A stretch of DNA of 64,000 nucleotides from Lachancea mirantina (GCA_900074745.1 LT598466.1:620001-684000); one strand, 5' to 3'; shown: positions 12,301-21,665, counted from the stretch's first letter. Notes: generated by a model from the sequence alone, not told the origin. A program made the numbers and translations.

Positions 12301-15014
12301 ATCAGACCAACAAATATTGGTCTTATAATTTGGTCAAAGTTCTCGCCGACCGAAACTCGATTATAGCCGTCATATGAAACAAAATAATATTTTATCACCC
12401 TCTTGTAAACAGACATTATGTTTACCAAAGCGACACGTGCATCTTCAACGTAAGCTGATTTCTTGGTCAAAACTAAGGTTGTCTTCGCTTCAAACCGATT
12501 ACTCACCGGGAGTGATTGTGCTGAAAATGGGGGGAGAGATTCGTTTGAAGACTGACGCGAACGAGAAAATTTGAGAGGAGACTTCATTGACTTGTGTAAG
12601 CCCTCAATGTGAGATTTCGTCATTGCTGATTGCTTTTCATCGTCGGGCGAAGGAATGGGTTTTGCTTTTGTAAACATTGTGCCGAATGATCCAGAGGATC
12701 TTCGCCCACGCGGAGCTATGAGTTCTGGTCTTACAGCACTAGACGGCATTCTTTCGCCGTGTGAGCTGGAATTAGAAGAAATGGAGGAAGAAGAAGGCGA
12801 ATACTTCAAGCCACTTTTGGTTGACGCTGATTGCTGTAAAGTGCTGCTCGTCTTGGATAGCGAAATAGGGTTTGTTGATTTGGATATCTTGAAGGTATCT
12901 GTATCCCCTAATGCTTCGCCGACGAGCACTTGATTGACAAATTCGACATTAGTAGCACCAAAGTCTGGTGAAGAATTCAAAATGATGTCTGACATTTCTC
13001 TCAAAGTTTCTTTCAAAAAATCAGTCGTTTTTAAAACAACTTCGAGGCAAGTTGAGGGAACATTAGGTATGCTGAAGAAGAGCTTAAAACCTTCCGTTAC
13101 CGTCCTCAGATGTTTCAAGTCAGACTGTTTGCCACGCGTAAATTGAGTAATCTTGGCCATAAACTGATCAGTGTCCATAATGAACCCGGGAGGGAAAAAT
13201 GCAACCTGCAATTTAGTATGAGTTGAACGATTTCTTGCAAGACAGCGAGCAAGGACAGGATTTCTTTTACCCTGGGATTCTTCGCAGAGCTGTAACGAGT
13301 CCCCTAGAACAAAAAGGAGACGCCTCGAAAAGAAAACTATCGGAGAATAAGGATCACACAGATAAATTGACGACGAAAGTCGCAAGAGTATCAAAATGAC
13401 TTTAAGAGTGTCCAATAATGACGTGTCGGATACAATTTGAGACGCGTTGATATTTTTGATTAGTGTGGTGAGAAACTTAATCTTTTTATTCGAAGAAGTA
13501 AAGGTTGAGAGTCTTTTGAACGTCGACAATTTCTTATGGTTGGAATAACTCCTCATCTTGGTTGGGATTGTTGATTGCTGTTTCTTATTTTCATCGCTTT
13601 CCAGATCATCTTCTGAGAGAGATGGGCTGGAAGGTTCGTCAGGAATATGCTTGAAACTTATTTCATTTACTTCCTCAAAAACATGAAGTTGGAAAAGCAG
13701 CATTACAGCGAGAAATCGCAAAATCGAAACAGTTGCAAGGTCTTCCGTATCATATAGGACGCCAGTAACAGCCGCAGAGTTCATAAAATCCCACCCAAGA
13801 GCATAACTAGTTATCGTATTTTGGCTTCCCTGCTTGGAAAGCGGAAGTGCTTTATGAGGCTCAAAATGCTCCAGTGAGAAATAGCCAGGTTTTCCGGATG
13901 ACGACACAGGAGTGCCCTCTTCAGAAGCAGACGGCGAATTTTTATATTCCGTTATTGCCGCATTTGAGTTGGCGGTCATTGTAAGCAAGGAAGACACGTT
14001 GAAGGAAGAGTATATTTCGTCAAACAACGAAGATGCCAATTTTGTAACGTTTTCGGTGCCATTTTTCGAGGCAAGAGTGTTGTCGACCAGCGATTGGTAG
14101 TCCATTGGTCGTGATAGAATCCAGCTGGTTAATGCCTGCGAAGAAAACATGATAGTGAGTTCTTGATATATGCTTTTTTTCCAACCGCTCATTCCTGCAG
14201 ATATCATTTGAAGGAAACTCGCCAGATTTTGTGATGTGATAAAATAGTAAGAGAAGAGATCCAAATGATGCAAAATTTCGGCTTCATTTGCCGTATGTCC
14301 AGAACCTAGCGGCTTGATAACCGCCGAATCCAAGAAATCCTGGTAATCCTGAGGATTCGATGCAGAAATAAAACGTAAGATATAATCGAAATTCGCATCA
14401 ATTATGCCAACTAATCTTTCGCTATCGGACGATTTATACTCTCTGCCAGTACTCGGGAGATCCACGCCCTGTGAGGGACTCGAAACCTGCGCACTCGAAA
14501 TGTTCCCCAAAGCCTTGGTAATATTGCTATCAAATTTCAGTTTCATGGCAGTTTTTAAAACCTGAACTGCCGTTTGTGATTCAATAGCACGAGGTCGCAC
14601 CGTGTGGAAACAGAGTTGTTGCGTGGCGAAACCAACGCGATGCTTTGTGCTCATATTAAAATCATCATCTTCTGTGGTATCATCCTTTTTGCTTTCGCCA
14701 CATATGCGACGTTCCTGTTCTCTCCATGCCGCCTCTGCCACATCACTCAATAATCGAAGAAGAACAACTAAAGAGTGCAAAACGCTTGTTGACAGCGACG
14801 CTGAATCTTCTTTTTTGGTAATAATATCAACAAGCCGTAACGTTTCTTGCACAATTGGATCTATGTCGTGTACCGAGGCCACATTGAAAAGAATAGTGCG
14901 ACAGTTTTCGAACAGCACATCACTTTCGACATCTGCATAAGTAGACCTGTTTGATTGGAACGGAAGCGCATTGTATATGAGCTCGTAAGTGAAACGCGAA
15001 AGGCTTAAACTCAT
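6381..15014 (-). CDS. IRA1/IRA2: Ira-type Ras GTPase-activating protein (neurofibromin homologue)
   Basis: The 2877-residue protein is the single pre-duplication counterpart of Ira1/Ira2 (about 3080-3090 residues), which switch off Ras and so restrain cAMP/PKA signalling. The RasGAP domain spans about residues 1480-1750. The arginine finger is Arg1551 in LRRNS and the FLR motif is at 1659-1661 (FLRYFCPA). A Sec14/PH-like module follows at about 1790-2010, then a long helical C-terminus. The N-terminal 1400 residues are helical repeats interrupted by serine-rich linkers. Residue 1 is the ATG at 15014; the few codons upstream have no ATG. In S. cerevisiae IRA1 neighbours BMT2 and ATG42 while IRA2 neighbours REX4 and ATG19. 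This gene has both sets of neighbours. Confidence 0.96.
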   Translation of the reverse strand: MSLSLSRFTYELIYNALPFQSNRSTYADVESDVLFENCRTILFNVASVHDIDPIVQETLRLVDIITKKEDSASLSTSVLHSLVVLLRLLSDVAEAAWREQERRICGESKKDDTTEDDDFNMSTKHRVGFATQQLCFHTVRPRAIESQTAVQVLKTAMKLKFDSNITKALGNISSAQVSSPSQGVDLPSTGREYKSSDSERLVGIIDANFDYILRFISASNPQDYQDFLDSAVIKPLGSGHTANEAEILHHLDLFSYYFITSQNLASFLQMISAGMSGWKKSIYQELTIMFSSQALTSWILSRPMDYQSLVDNTLASKNGTENVTKLASSLFDEIYSSFNVSSLLTMTANSNAAITEYKNSPSASEEGTPVSSSGKPGYFSLEHFEPHKALPLSKQGSQNTITSYALGWDFMNSAAVTGVLYDTEDLATVSILRFLAVMLLFQLHVFEEVNEISFKHIPDEPSSPSLSEDDLESDENKKQQSTIPTKMRSYSNHKKLSTFKRLSTFTSSNKKIKFLTTLIKNINASQIVSDTSLLDTLKVILILLRLSSSIYLCDPYSPIVFFSRRLLFVLGDSLQLCEESQGKRNPVLARCLARNRSTHTKLQVAFFPPGFIMDTDQFMAKITQFTRGKQSDLKHLRTVTEGFKLFFSIPNVPSTCLEVVLKTTDFLKETLREMSDIILNSSPDFGATNVEFVNQVLVGEALGDTDTFKISKSTNPISLSKTSSTLQQSASTKSGLKYSPSSSSISSNSSSHGERMPSSAVRPELIAPRGRRSSGSFGTMFTKAKPIPSPDDEKQSAMTKSHIEGLHKSMKSPLKFSRSRQSSNESLPPFSAQSLPVSNRFEAKTTLVLTKKSAYVEDARVALVNIMSVYKRVIKYYFVSYDGYNRVSVGENFDQIIRPIFVGLIDSHPVVQEVTKSFTAVIASYIVKAEHKDHSNCIHYVMYRGSAYLVTLLSSTLFNLSLEDKKREELLEVMAIFLDIRKELFSSFEKADSLEKLRPIETETFNTFQGTIGRALFASLCSHDTKIHRLLRTCFKALTQELDAHDCVMGYCDKVNRFNRLFFNAMCRDSYVSTGAVAFQRRLRSDILKYVKLPDKILFDTLDLVYKRWYELSERGNLNNSEASSFRNYAGLIAASCGVFLILDSHVVNEYSYLLESRSTVIEYINYFIGKQCSWLNDANLLTRENSKDILSVELHPLAFKLLFEALKTRIDALEQLDLSASENDAAFLLLEQVILILRTLLERDDAREELILVSLELLSILEQLFKLVESMSHNSIRFYKAIIHMSKMIRSFEHAEKSLCISGHLLVKNKWLRIVISWFKSTIFKDYDVENLGRPHREMDLQRRDIDYLHVDTSIESSKALAYITRDLMLEGPLSISESELKRSKAVIFGNYFGTLLKGLEKTASVENFPTTLRHKISVLNENIITTLTNLLDANVDVGFQYALPIGYSKNQNIKLAFMRVFINIISNFDIHKTKAMEKKNELIEVYVSKVMKYPFILAIIARACPANDIDALASSMLSVFQIKNCSHIVVAELVKDEIQRASRYAEILRRNSCATRALSMFSRLKGTGYLVKTLKPIFTEIIDKNEYFEIEKLNSDHPDAEKNVQLFVKYQAKLIGAITNITDDFPPEFFFICRIIYSCVEKKFEGHGKLAVGSFIFLRYFCPAIVSPDAENIVDIVDAKQKRTFVLLAKITQNIANGSINTIKWPLLQSQAEFLKECSSKVSNYLLSLACPDRSIKIKMQPARGVTFEDFTFLHKFIYQYGLVVRQQLINHIKTEEDFVIFKELAKETDTLLSALGQPRMEFRNEIPAYIRDNMDEYPGLYDFMSRHSMRTFDFKDTYTFIHEAISAEGFPVIVFSLKLLQKHGGDPEALTYRVFQVYSKIWASKHYFVMDCTGSTDQKADDKKIFTFFFNLIPDEAARNCVGFYYYNMTEAFLNWWLPIFRAHNPYLVPYKTPHHFINSDASPETVKNLRLTEYSNEVYADVRVTLHDVSLYDSKKGRFTPVTLKIGNKYAQMISDTPRRLKINGIDDVVSVKFNNVYEIADLESTVVSFETGVSSEFTINFFNSPKMIFCSSKYLEIIKIFYYAQARIEEEYEDGFGMMAPNNDTQNDESETREILGHLLLVVYAGFCSGDEDVKAVSYNLLAVTQEAFELDFGCKLRVSPEVHVPHDISAFCYSVFKVLAKTAPQLSFVVWKSVLEGLSGIIEDPYVPHVITTLEPWVGNLYKHVYLANDEQGPENVSSIIRTLIKLSVADPRLTMIYNQCIWSSLILETDLVGVLVDEIINHSLDRESEGADWKNGISLITRVSTVEVCSEIIHRILKLTRSFLPSLKLEASTNSWSELIILVNVCVALFFDSLLLAEMFLPEVLYIVSLLIDVGPSELRSSLHKLLMNVSQSLSTNETLTDEQRARIDDINSVFARHKMKFMFGFSQDKGRLLQNFSASSFLTKFTTLECLIQNIITLIENASITDSSQWKAKFSKYVMDSVFNVDSFLSARAVMIIGIMGQVGISESLCKSLLRQTIKVIAEPYVSDELLFFTISHAFTYSKIVQGLKEDSTLLRQLFWLATTFTQSSNTIFYHGGMLFMANAVKRIFSLKEKDGSSLQAILFEGRSFAEKDLIELESMSNLRWTEENFPHIILNMISKGLLIPYIKVNAVECLSLFFSLSKQKLNENKRKDYMCYLLFLYLVLRPSKLKALLDEEGLMENVVHLDDQNCAPSELLDWLESDSKNSLVALYQASVYFASGVSDELSKIRYLLLVNNMAKKKPLKLFKIYSLIRNELRRISALDVQSEFPNLVFSIAQTMVKHEEYFEHDDSLDETIAYLEKRGLGGLAMVEFESSSMEIMSNIRTNPYAVYEAKKLTLTILSKMAGGC

Positions 15015-15442
15015 TGCCTTGTCCACGAATCAAGCATGCAAAAAACGAGCTTAGTCACACTCCCAGATCAATTATTTACTCGAAACACACACTTTCTTGA
15101 AGTTGGTTTCTTCAAGTAGCTAAGCTCTCTCGATTTCAGTTGTGCCCCCCTAGGAATTGAAAAAGTATTTCGTCTATGGTGATTAGCGTCAAAGGTGAGA
15201 GCGTTACGGACGAGGACGGACATCATGTCACGTGTACATTATGTAAATCATTAAGGACGAGGTCTAATGATTATGGGTAACGTGAATTGGGCTTAATTGA
15301 GTGGCAGAAGGCTCTGCTTGCAGGAGTAGTTAGATGTTTTAGAGGATCTTAAGTCATTGGAGTCAGCGGATTCAGCATCGGGGTAATCGCGAACTCGTTA
15401 ATTTGGTGGATTCTTATAAACACTACTGACAACGGTGTTTCG
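15015..15442. promoter_or_regulatory. IRA upstream region
   Basis: This is 428 bp between the IRA start and the BMT2 stop; both genes read leftward. It contains a CACGTG core (15229-15234, within GTCACGTG), a potential Cbf1/Pho4-type site about 215 bp upstream of the IRA ATG. Short GGACGAG-like repeats occur around 15205-15260. No ORF or RNA gene was recognised. Confidence 0.35.
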
Positions 15443-16456
15443 TCACAGTAAAATGGCAAAATTGTTCATTCCCGCCGCGTCTTTAACCACAGGTTTAAGC
15501 TTGAATTTCCCTCCTATATGTTTTGGTGGTAATCTCGTAGCAACGGCAAACAGATAATAGATAATCTTGTGCGTTACATGGCGTCGCAGCTTTTTGTAGT
15601 TTAACGATTCCATCATTTCCGAGAACCACTGGTCACTCATGTGTCTTGAATTGTCAATGCATGGTCTTGGGAGCACAACGAAAAGAAAAGCCTGATCTGT
15701 GCCTCGTTTCAAAAAGTGGCTAAATCGTTTCAACATTTCACCGCGCAATTGCGGTGTTGGAACGAAATTTAGCACCAGAGAACAAGATATGAGATCGAAC
15801 CGCTCGGATTCGTGCTTGGGCAGTGGTCTGTCCATGAAATCTTGCTTTGAGATACCTTCACCAGTAGAGTTCAAATCAATCCGTACCACGGGATCAAAGA
15901 TCCCGCACGTCGAGATCGCGTTCTTACTGCTTAACGACCCAATTTCCAGTGCCCGTCGCGGGTTGCCACGGTCGCAACCGTGATCGCGCTGACTTTTCAG
16001 ACCCAATTCGCGTAACCACGGGATCAAGACCTTCGAAGAATCACCACCTCGATTTCGATCTTGACCCACAGTGCTGGCCATCTGATAATTTTTCAGTCCA
16101 CCCTTTGTGTATATCTCATTCATAAGGTACCCCAGTAACTCAACAAGGACTCCTGTATTTGAAATGTCGCGTAATTTCAGTAAATGTTTCTCTAACTGCT
16201 GTGATTGCGTCTTCATACCGCGGTCATACTTCTCCTGCAGTTTCGAATTTCGTACCCATGTTTCTATGCAACCCTTATTCGCCTCTTCGTCGCTGCTTAC
16301 TAGCACAACGCCTAATCGACTACAAATTATCTGTCGCTTGCCAATAAGGAAATGAAATCTTCGTATCACGCGTCGAGCTACAGTAGGTTTTATTTTGGGC
16401 TCTTTTTTCACAATAAATCGCCCGCTTATCGTCTTTCTGTTTCGTGAGGAAAGCAT
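15443..16456 (-). CDS. BMT2: 25S rRNA m1A methyltransferase Bmt2
   Basis: The 337-residue product matches Bmt2 (YBR141C), the nucleolar enzyme that methylates N1 of A2142 in 25S rRNA; I recall the same length in S. cerevisiae. A basic N-terminus precedes a Rossmann-type methyltransferase fold. The SAM-binding loop is visible as ALEIGSLSSKN near residues 165-175, with RIDLN as the next acidic strand and FDLISCSLVLNFVP as the motif after it. It lies between IRA and MAK5, exactly as in S. cerevisiae. It is transcribed divergently from MAK5 out of a shared promoter with ribosome-biogenesis elements. Confidence 0.93.
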   Translation of the reverse strand: MLSSRNRKTISGRFIVKKEPKIKPTVARRVIRRFHFLIGKRQIICSRLGVVLVSSDEEANKGCIETWVRNSKLQEKYDRGMKTQSQQLEKHLLKLRDISNTGVLVELLGYLMNEIYTKGGLKNYQMASTVGQDRNRGGDSSKVLIPWLRELGLKSQRDHGCDRGNPRRALEIGSLSSKNAISTCGIFDPVVRIDLNSTGEGISKQDFMDRPLPKHESERFDLISCSLVLNFVPTPQLRGEMLKRFSHFLKRGTDQAFLFVVLPRPCIDNSRHMSDQWFSEMMESLNYKKLRRHVTHKIIYYLFAVATRLPPKHIGGKFKLKPVVKDAAGMNNFAILL

Positions 16457-16565
16457 TGGAGCCTGATAAAGTACTGTAGGCTCCCTCTAGTGATGTTCTT
16501 CCACTGAGTTTATCTTGTCCTTCTCTCGATTTTGACCAGCGGCAACTTCCATGATGCTTGAAAAT

Positions 16566-16609
16566 TGAAAATTTTCGGCGATGAGATGAGATGAGATGAG
16601 GTGAGATGA
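16566..16609. promoter_or_regulatory. RRPE + PAC with GATGA tandem repeat between BMT2 and MAK5
   Basis: The RRPE match TGAAAATTTTC (16566-16576) is followed one base later by the PAC match GCGATGAGAT (16578-16587). The PAC runs into six tandem GATGA pentamers (16580-16609, the fifth unit reading GGTGA). The array sits within the 273-bp divergent interval between two ribosome-biogenesis genes. It is about 110 bp from the BMT2 ATG and 120-160 bp from the MAK5 ATG. RRPE and PAC are known to pair in such promoters (Stb3 and Dot6/Tod6 targets in S. cerevisiae). Confidence 0.75.
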
Positions 16610-16729
16610 GCTTTGAAGGAAGCGAATTGCACTGTCAAAGTGGATATATAAAGAGATTATCAAGAGTACTGCAGGCGTTTGGTTTGTAAACAGTTATCTT
16701 GTTTAAGTGGCAGATTTGTGAGTAAAAAA

Positions 16730-19018
16730 ATGGGTAAAAACGCTATTAAAGAACGGTTGGGATTGAACGACAAGAGGCGAGCGAAAAAACGGATGAAAAC
16801 GGGTTCTGTTAAACGGAAGGGCCAAAATTTGACTTCTAAAGCTCCTGGTGGTAGCAAGCATGCCATTCCGGTAAATCCTGAAACTTTGAAGTGGAAGCCG
16901 GTCGAAATTCCAGACACCTTAGATGATTTTGAAGGTTTGTACGGTGTGGAAGAGATTGATGGTGTTAGTGTGAAGATAATTGATGGCAAAGCGCAGTTTT
17001 TCGCTAAAGATGGCAGTAAAATTGATTTGGATGCGAATCGATCCGTCGAAGCTGAATCGATGGTCGATTTTAAAGGTTTTAAAAATATGGATGACATGGA
17101 AGATGGTGAATTAGAGGCGGACGCCGGTTCAAAAGATAACTTAGATGAGACAGACCCATCGGACATCAACGTCGACGACGACAACAAAGACAGCGGTGAC
17201 GAATTGAAAGAAAACGTGTTTGCGTTGGCGCATGATATTCCAAATATAGAGCATCCTACGTTACCAGAATGGACAGAGAAGATGAATCTTTCAACCATAA
17301 CTTTACTTGGGCTCGCTAAGCAAGGTTTCACCAAACCGACGGAAATTCAGAGTATGGCCATCCCACGCGCTTTAGACGGTAAAGATATTATGGGGAAAGC
17401 GTCCACAGGGTCAGGTAAAACGCTTGCCTACGGAATCCCAATTTTCGAAGCACTTTTGAATCAGAAGTCCGGTGATGACCCCATTGCATTGATTTTCACT
17501 CCAACGAGAGAATTGGCGCATCAAGTTACACAGCATTTAGAGAAACTTGCCTACATCGCGACCGAAAAGAGTCCCCATCTCATTACCTCGTTAACAGGCG
17601 GTCTCGCTATACAAAAACAAGAGCGTATTTTGAAGTACAAAGGTGGATCTAAGATTGTTGTCGCCACTCCAGGAAGATTTCTGGAACTCATTGAGCGAGA
17701 CGCAAATTTGATCAAACGGTTTGCTCAAATCAGTTTTCTGGTACTGGATGAAGCCGATAGACTTCTACAAGATGGCCATTTTGACGAGTTCGAAAAGATC
17801 TTGAGGCACCTGAGAAACGAGCGGAAAATTAAAAAAAAGTTCAAAAGCGAATATGCAAATTCGGGATGGCAAACAATGATATTTTCGGCCACTTTCTCGC
17901 TTGACTTATTTAATAAGCTATCGGCAGGATCTTGGAAAAAGACGAAACCGGGAGAAGGTGACAATGAAATGGAATTGGCTCTCAAGCATTTGATGACCAA
18001 GATCCATTTCAAATCTAAACCTGAAATAATAGATGCAAACCCGAAATTTAAAATAACATCCAAAATCAAAGAATCGCTAATCGAATGTCTTCCCACAGAA
18101 AGAGACCTTTACACTTACTATTTCAACACCGTTTATCCTGGAACAACGTTGGTTTTTTGCAATGCCATCGACAGTGTCAAGAAACTGAATGCCTACCTCA
18201 ATCTTTTAGGAATCAATTCCTATCAAATTCATTCTTCAATGACGCAGAAGAATAGATTGGCGAGCTTGGAGAAATTTCAGAAACAAGCGCGAAAGAATCA
18301 GGCATTGGATAAGTCCACAATTCTCATCGCGAGTGACGTTGCCGCGAGGGGCCTGGATATACCTGGTGTGCAGCACGTCTTACATTATCATTTGCCGAGG
18401 ACTGCAGACGTTTACATCCATAGATCTGGTAGGACTGCTCGTGCGGAAAATGAGGGTGTTTCGGTCACCATTTGTTCTCCGGACGAAGCTATTGGGCCTT
18501 TAAGGAAATTAAGGAAAGCACTGGCATCCCAAGGAGGCTTTGAGAAGGGCAAAAAATGGCAAAAAGATGTGCCCCTCTTCCCCGTGGAGCCGGATATCGT
18601 ATCTCAGCTACGAGAGCGCAGTAGAATTGCCAATGAACTTGCAGAAGATGAAATCGCGACAAGATCTTTGAGTAAAGACGACAACTGGATGAAAAAAGCT
18701 GCCGAGGATTTGGGCGTGGAACTTGACTCGGATGATGATTCCAAGGACGTATTTTTGGCCAAGAACAAAGCCAAGAAGCTTGGTAAAAAATTGGACAAAT
18801 CAAGAGCCCATGCTTTACGATACGAATTGAAGCTGCTGTTAGACAAACCAATTAGGAAGGATCTACGAAAGAGTTATCTGACCGGTGGTCTCGTGAATTT
18901 AGCAGATCATCTAGTGAAAAAGAGAGGACATGCATCTATCATCGGTCATGAAAAGGTGGATGCGCTGAACTTGTTGAAGAAAAAAAACAAGAAACAGAAG
19001 CATTCTACTTCACCTTAG
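16730..19018 (+). CDS. MAK5: DEAD-box RNA helicase Mak5
   Basis: The 762-residue product is Mak5, a nucleolar ATP-dependent RNA helicase needed for 60S subunit assembly (S. cerevisiae 773 residues). A basic N-terminus and an acidic linker precede the helicase core. Visible motifs are the Q-motif region (GFTKPTEIQ), motif I (ASTGSGKT), PTRELAHQ, TPGR, DEAD in VLDEADRLL, SAT in FSATFS, and HRSGRTARA. A basic lysine-rich tail follows. The start is the ATG at 16730 (MGKNAIKERLGLND), because upstream in-frame codons contain no ATG and this matches the family's basic start. It is convergent with SUP45. Confidence 0.96.
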   Translation: MGKNAIKERLGLNDKRRAKKRMKTGSVKRKGQNLTSKAPGGSKHAIPVNPETLKWKPVEIPDTLDDFEGLYGVEEIDGVSVKIIDGKAQFFAKDGSKIDLDANRSVEAESMVDFKGFKNMDDMEDGELEADAGSKDNLDETDPSDINVDDDNKDSGDELKENVFALAHDIPNIEHPTLPEWTEKMNLSTITLLGLAKQGFTKPTEIQSMAIPRALDGKDIMGKASTGSGKTLAYGIPIFEALLNQKSGDDPIALIFTPTRELAHQVTQHLEKLAYIATEKSPHLITSLTGGLAIQKQERILKYKGGSKIVVATPGRFLELIERDANLIKRFAQISFLVLDEADRLLQDGHFDEFEKILRHLRNERKIKKKFKSEYANSGWQTMIFSATFSLDLFNKLSAGSWKKTKPGEGDNEMELALKHLMTKIHFKSKPEIIDANPKFKITSKIKESLIECLPTERDLYTYYFNTVYPGTTLVFCNAIDSVKKLNAYLNLLGINSYQIHSSMTQKNRLASLEKFQKQARKNQALDKSTILIASDVAARGLDIPGVQHVLHYHLPRTADVYIHRSGRTARAENEGVSVTICSPDEAIGPLRKLRKALASQGGFEKGKKWQKDVPLFPVEPDIVSQLRERSRIANELAEDEIATRSLSKDDNWMKKAAEDLGVELDSDDDSKDVFLAKNKAKKLGKKLDKSRAHALRYELKLLLDKPIRKDLRKSYLTGGLVNLADHLVKKRGHASIIGHEKVDALNLLKKKNKKQKHSTSP

Positions 19019-19147
19019 AGAAATGGGGAAGTAGTTTCAGTACGTGATATTATATGGAGAAGTAAGTATACACATGCTCGATGAAAGTAATCTACAAAGG
19101 CTGTCCCGAAACAAATCAATAGACTGAGTGGGCGAATTCAATGCAAC

Positions 19148-20461
19148 TCAAATGAAATCGTAGTCGGAGATTTCATCTTCGTCATAATATTCATCTTCCG
19201 ACTCGTCTACTAGTTGTTCAAAATTGACTTTATAACGGAGCAAAGCACCAATACCACCGAAACCGGTGACAAATTGAGCACCTTCGGACGATTTATCCGT
19301 AACAAATTCCAATCTAGCACCGTAATTCTTATAGTTTTCTGCAAGCCACTCCACCAAAGGTTGTTCCTCGACAAGTTCCATTTCCTGACCCGTCGCTTTG
19401 TCCATGGCGTATGCTTTATCTGTTTGTTCAGGCTGTGCAAACCTCAACACCTCTTTATCCTCAGAGTCCTTAAAAACGTATCTGACGGTTTCTAAGTTTT
19501 CGAAAACGATCAGGATCTCCACAGCCCCTAAATCGAGCGCTTTCAGCGTATCGTCAATACTATAACAGAATTTACCGGTATCTTGCGATATTTCGTCGAA
19601 ATATTGCGTGATCAGCTTCTTTTCTTGAATGAACTTGACGTTTGCTAGGGCCTCAGCAGAAAGTTCAATTGCCTGGTTAAACCCATTTTCTCCACCATAC
19701 GAAATATCGACGATTTTGACCACTTTTGTAGCGAGTCTGGGGTCAAAAAGCTCGGACTTGGCCAAATCACTCTTGAAATCCGCGGAACCGGCCAAAATCA
19801 AACCTTTGACGTTAATCTTGTCGTTTGTAATGAAATTTTGCACCGCAACTTCGGCGACTTTCCGCACATAATTGTGTCTTTTTTCCTCTCTAAGACGGGC
19901 GAAACGCACCGCAGACTGACCACCTCTTCCGTGCTTCTTAGGCAGATCCACGGTAAACTTGTGAAGCACGGTTCTGGTGTTACCGCTCAAAAGCCCGAAA
20001 AGCGAGCCCTGACCGTCCATCACGATAAAGCCGAACTTGTCATCCGCTTCCAACAACTCAGACAGTACTTCTGTGTGGAATTTGTTGTCGCACAGATACA
20101 GCGAGGTATTGATCGGTTTGTAAGGCTCGATATCGATGGTCACTTTCTTCTCTTTACCTTCTTCCGTTATAATATCACCACAGTACAGCACCAGCCCGTT
20201 TGGAGGGACCTTCGTGTAGAGTTTCAATTTCTGCTGTGTAGATGTGATCGCACCCAACACGGACAAACGGTTGACTCTCGATTTGATGTTAGACGCGGTA
20301 CCGTATTCATCGGTCAACATCTTTTGAATAAGTGAGATTTGGCCCTTGGGTGGTATCACCAACGAGATCATCGAAGTACCGTTACCTCTGGCTTTCTCGA
20401 GCGACCTGATCAATTTTTTGACCTTCCAAATTTGAATATTTTTCTCAGCGTCAGTTTCCAT
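19148..20461 (-). CDS. SUP45: Translation termination factor eRF1
   Basis: The 437-residue product has the same length as S. cerevisiae Sup45. It recognises all three stop codons in the ribosomal A site and triggers peptide release with eRF3 (Sup35). The stop-recognition motifs NIKS (residues 58-61) and YLCDNKF (122-128) are intact in domain 1. The catalytic GGQ loop is at 180-182 within KKHGRGGQS. The acidic C-terminal tail ([19 protein letters not shown]) is the eRF3-binding region. Conservation of both decoding motifs implies a standard nuclear code. It lies next to MAK5 as in S. cerevisiae (YBR142W-YBR143C). Confidence 0.98.
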   Translation of the reverse strand: METDAEKNIQIWKVKKLIRSLEKARGNGTSMISLVIPPKGQISLIQKMLTDEYGTASNIKSRVNRLSVLGAITSTQQKLKLYTKVPPNGLVLYCGDIITEEGKEKKVTIDIEPYKPINTSLYLCDNKFHTEVLSELLEADDKFGFIVMDGQGSLFGLLSGNTRTVLHKFTVDLPKKHGRGGQSAVRFARLREEKRHNYVRKVAEVAVQNFITNDKINVKGLILAGSADFKSDLAKSELFDPRLATKVVKIVDISYGGENGFNQAIELSAEALANVKFIQEKKLITQYFDEISQDTGKFCYSIDDTLKALDLGAVEILIVFENLETVRYVFKDSEDKEVLRFAQPEQTDKAYAMDKATGQEMELVEEQPLVEWLAENYKNYGARLEFVTDKSSEGAQFVTGFGGIGALLRYKVNFEQLVDESEDEYYDEDEISDYDFI

Positions 20462-21665
20462 GTTGAAGAGAAATAATGAACCCCCGGGCCTTTCTTTAAC
20501 GCGAAGTACTTTGTTCTCAGCAGTAACAGGTTTTCCAGTTTTAACCTATGAAGCTTTTCACGACTTAAAATTTTTCAAATAATACCCGTGGCTGGTGATG
20601 AGCCGGAGGTTCGATATCACCATATACGGTGTGTACCTACTCGTTGTAAGTGATTATCAGTTTCTTCTGTCCGCATCACGTGGTCGCAACGACTTTTGTT
20701 AACTCAAACAGGCTGAGAGCCATATTTCGATACTTCGGTGAATGCCCCATTTGTGAGTTTTTGTCGCTATAAGTCTATGAGTATCTAGTCTATAAATATA
20801 GGAATCACTACAGTTAACAATACATATTCGAGCCACATTACTTGCCAGTTACACTACAAATACATGTAATGTACAGCTTCAAACCATAGGGTGAGCTTTT
20901 AAAAATCTAGGTTTTTGATGCGATGGTTATGTGAGGATTAACATTTCCGTCTTCGCAGTGAGCAGAGACTGAGAAGTAAGACTGAGTTTACCAATCGTAT
21001 AGTATGATCATCTATTATTCAATGTAGTATCGATGAGATACGTTCATGGATTGGAAACTACGCGCTTTCGATTTAAAGTAGCTGCCATGAGCTTCTATAA
21101 ATTATCTTCAGCCAGCCCTAGTCCACAAGCCCGACGCTTTGTTTCGTGAATTCAGTTTCTGTTGACGAATCCTCAGTTGAAATTAATGTTAATCTGGCAG
21201 ATGGACAGCTGGTATATATGAGAGCCTAGATTAGTCTTTTAGTGAGCAGCTGTCCCTTCACAGATGCTGGCGATTCGTCGTATTGCCGTTAAACTATCGT
21301 TTTCTGCGAAATGAATGTTTGAATCTCCGAGAACTGGTGATGCTCTATCACTATTGACGGTCGGTCGCTCCTGATTACGGGTATAAAAGGCCGACGGCGG
21401 CTATTTGGTTTTGGTTTTTAATTCACCTCTTTTACAGGGGCCACCTTCACTGAAGTAAGAACCGATGGATGAGAGGCTCGTTCATGTGTTGCTCAGACCA
21501 GAAGGGAGGCATTGCCTTTTTCGCGAGAGAGATAGCACCTGTAGAGCACCTGGATTGGTGGAGGGCATGTGGGAGCCTTGCTTAGCAACCCGTCAATTAA
21601 ACTAGAAAATGTACAAAAAGAATTCAACGAATCCAAGGAAAGGGGTTTGCGTTCACTTCTCGAAA
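20462..21665. other. 1.2-kb interval with no convincing gene; possible short unit at its right end
   Basis: This lies between the SUP45 start and the ATG19 stop. S. cerevisiae has ADH5 after SUP45 but nothing here reads as an alcohol dehydrogenase. The first part presumably holds the SUP45 promoter; ATCACGTG occurs at 20675-20682. A TATAAAA box (21382-21388) lies about 80 bp before an ATG opening a 46-codon frame (21465-21605) that resembles no protein I know. A GGTTCGA string near 20609 suggests a tRNA B box, but no cloverleaf forms around it. The interval may hold a small or noncoding transcript, or decayed sequence. Confidence 0.4.

Noticed and set aside
20600-20640. GGTTCGA string suggesting a tRNA B box
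   Set aside because: No matching A box, acceptor stem or cloverleaf could be paired around it.
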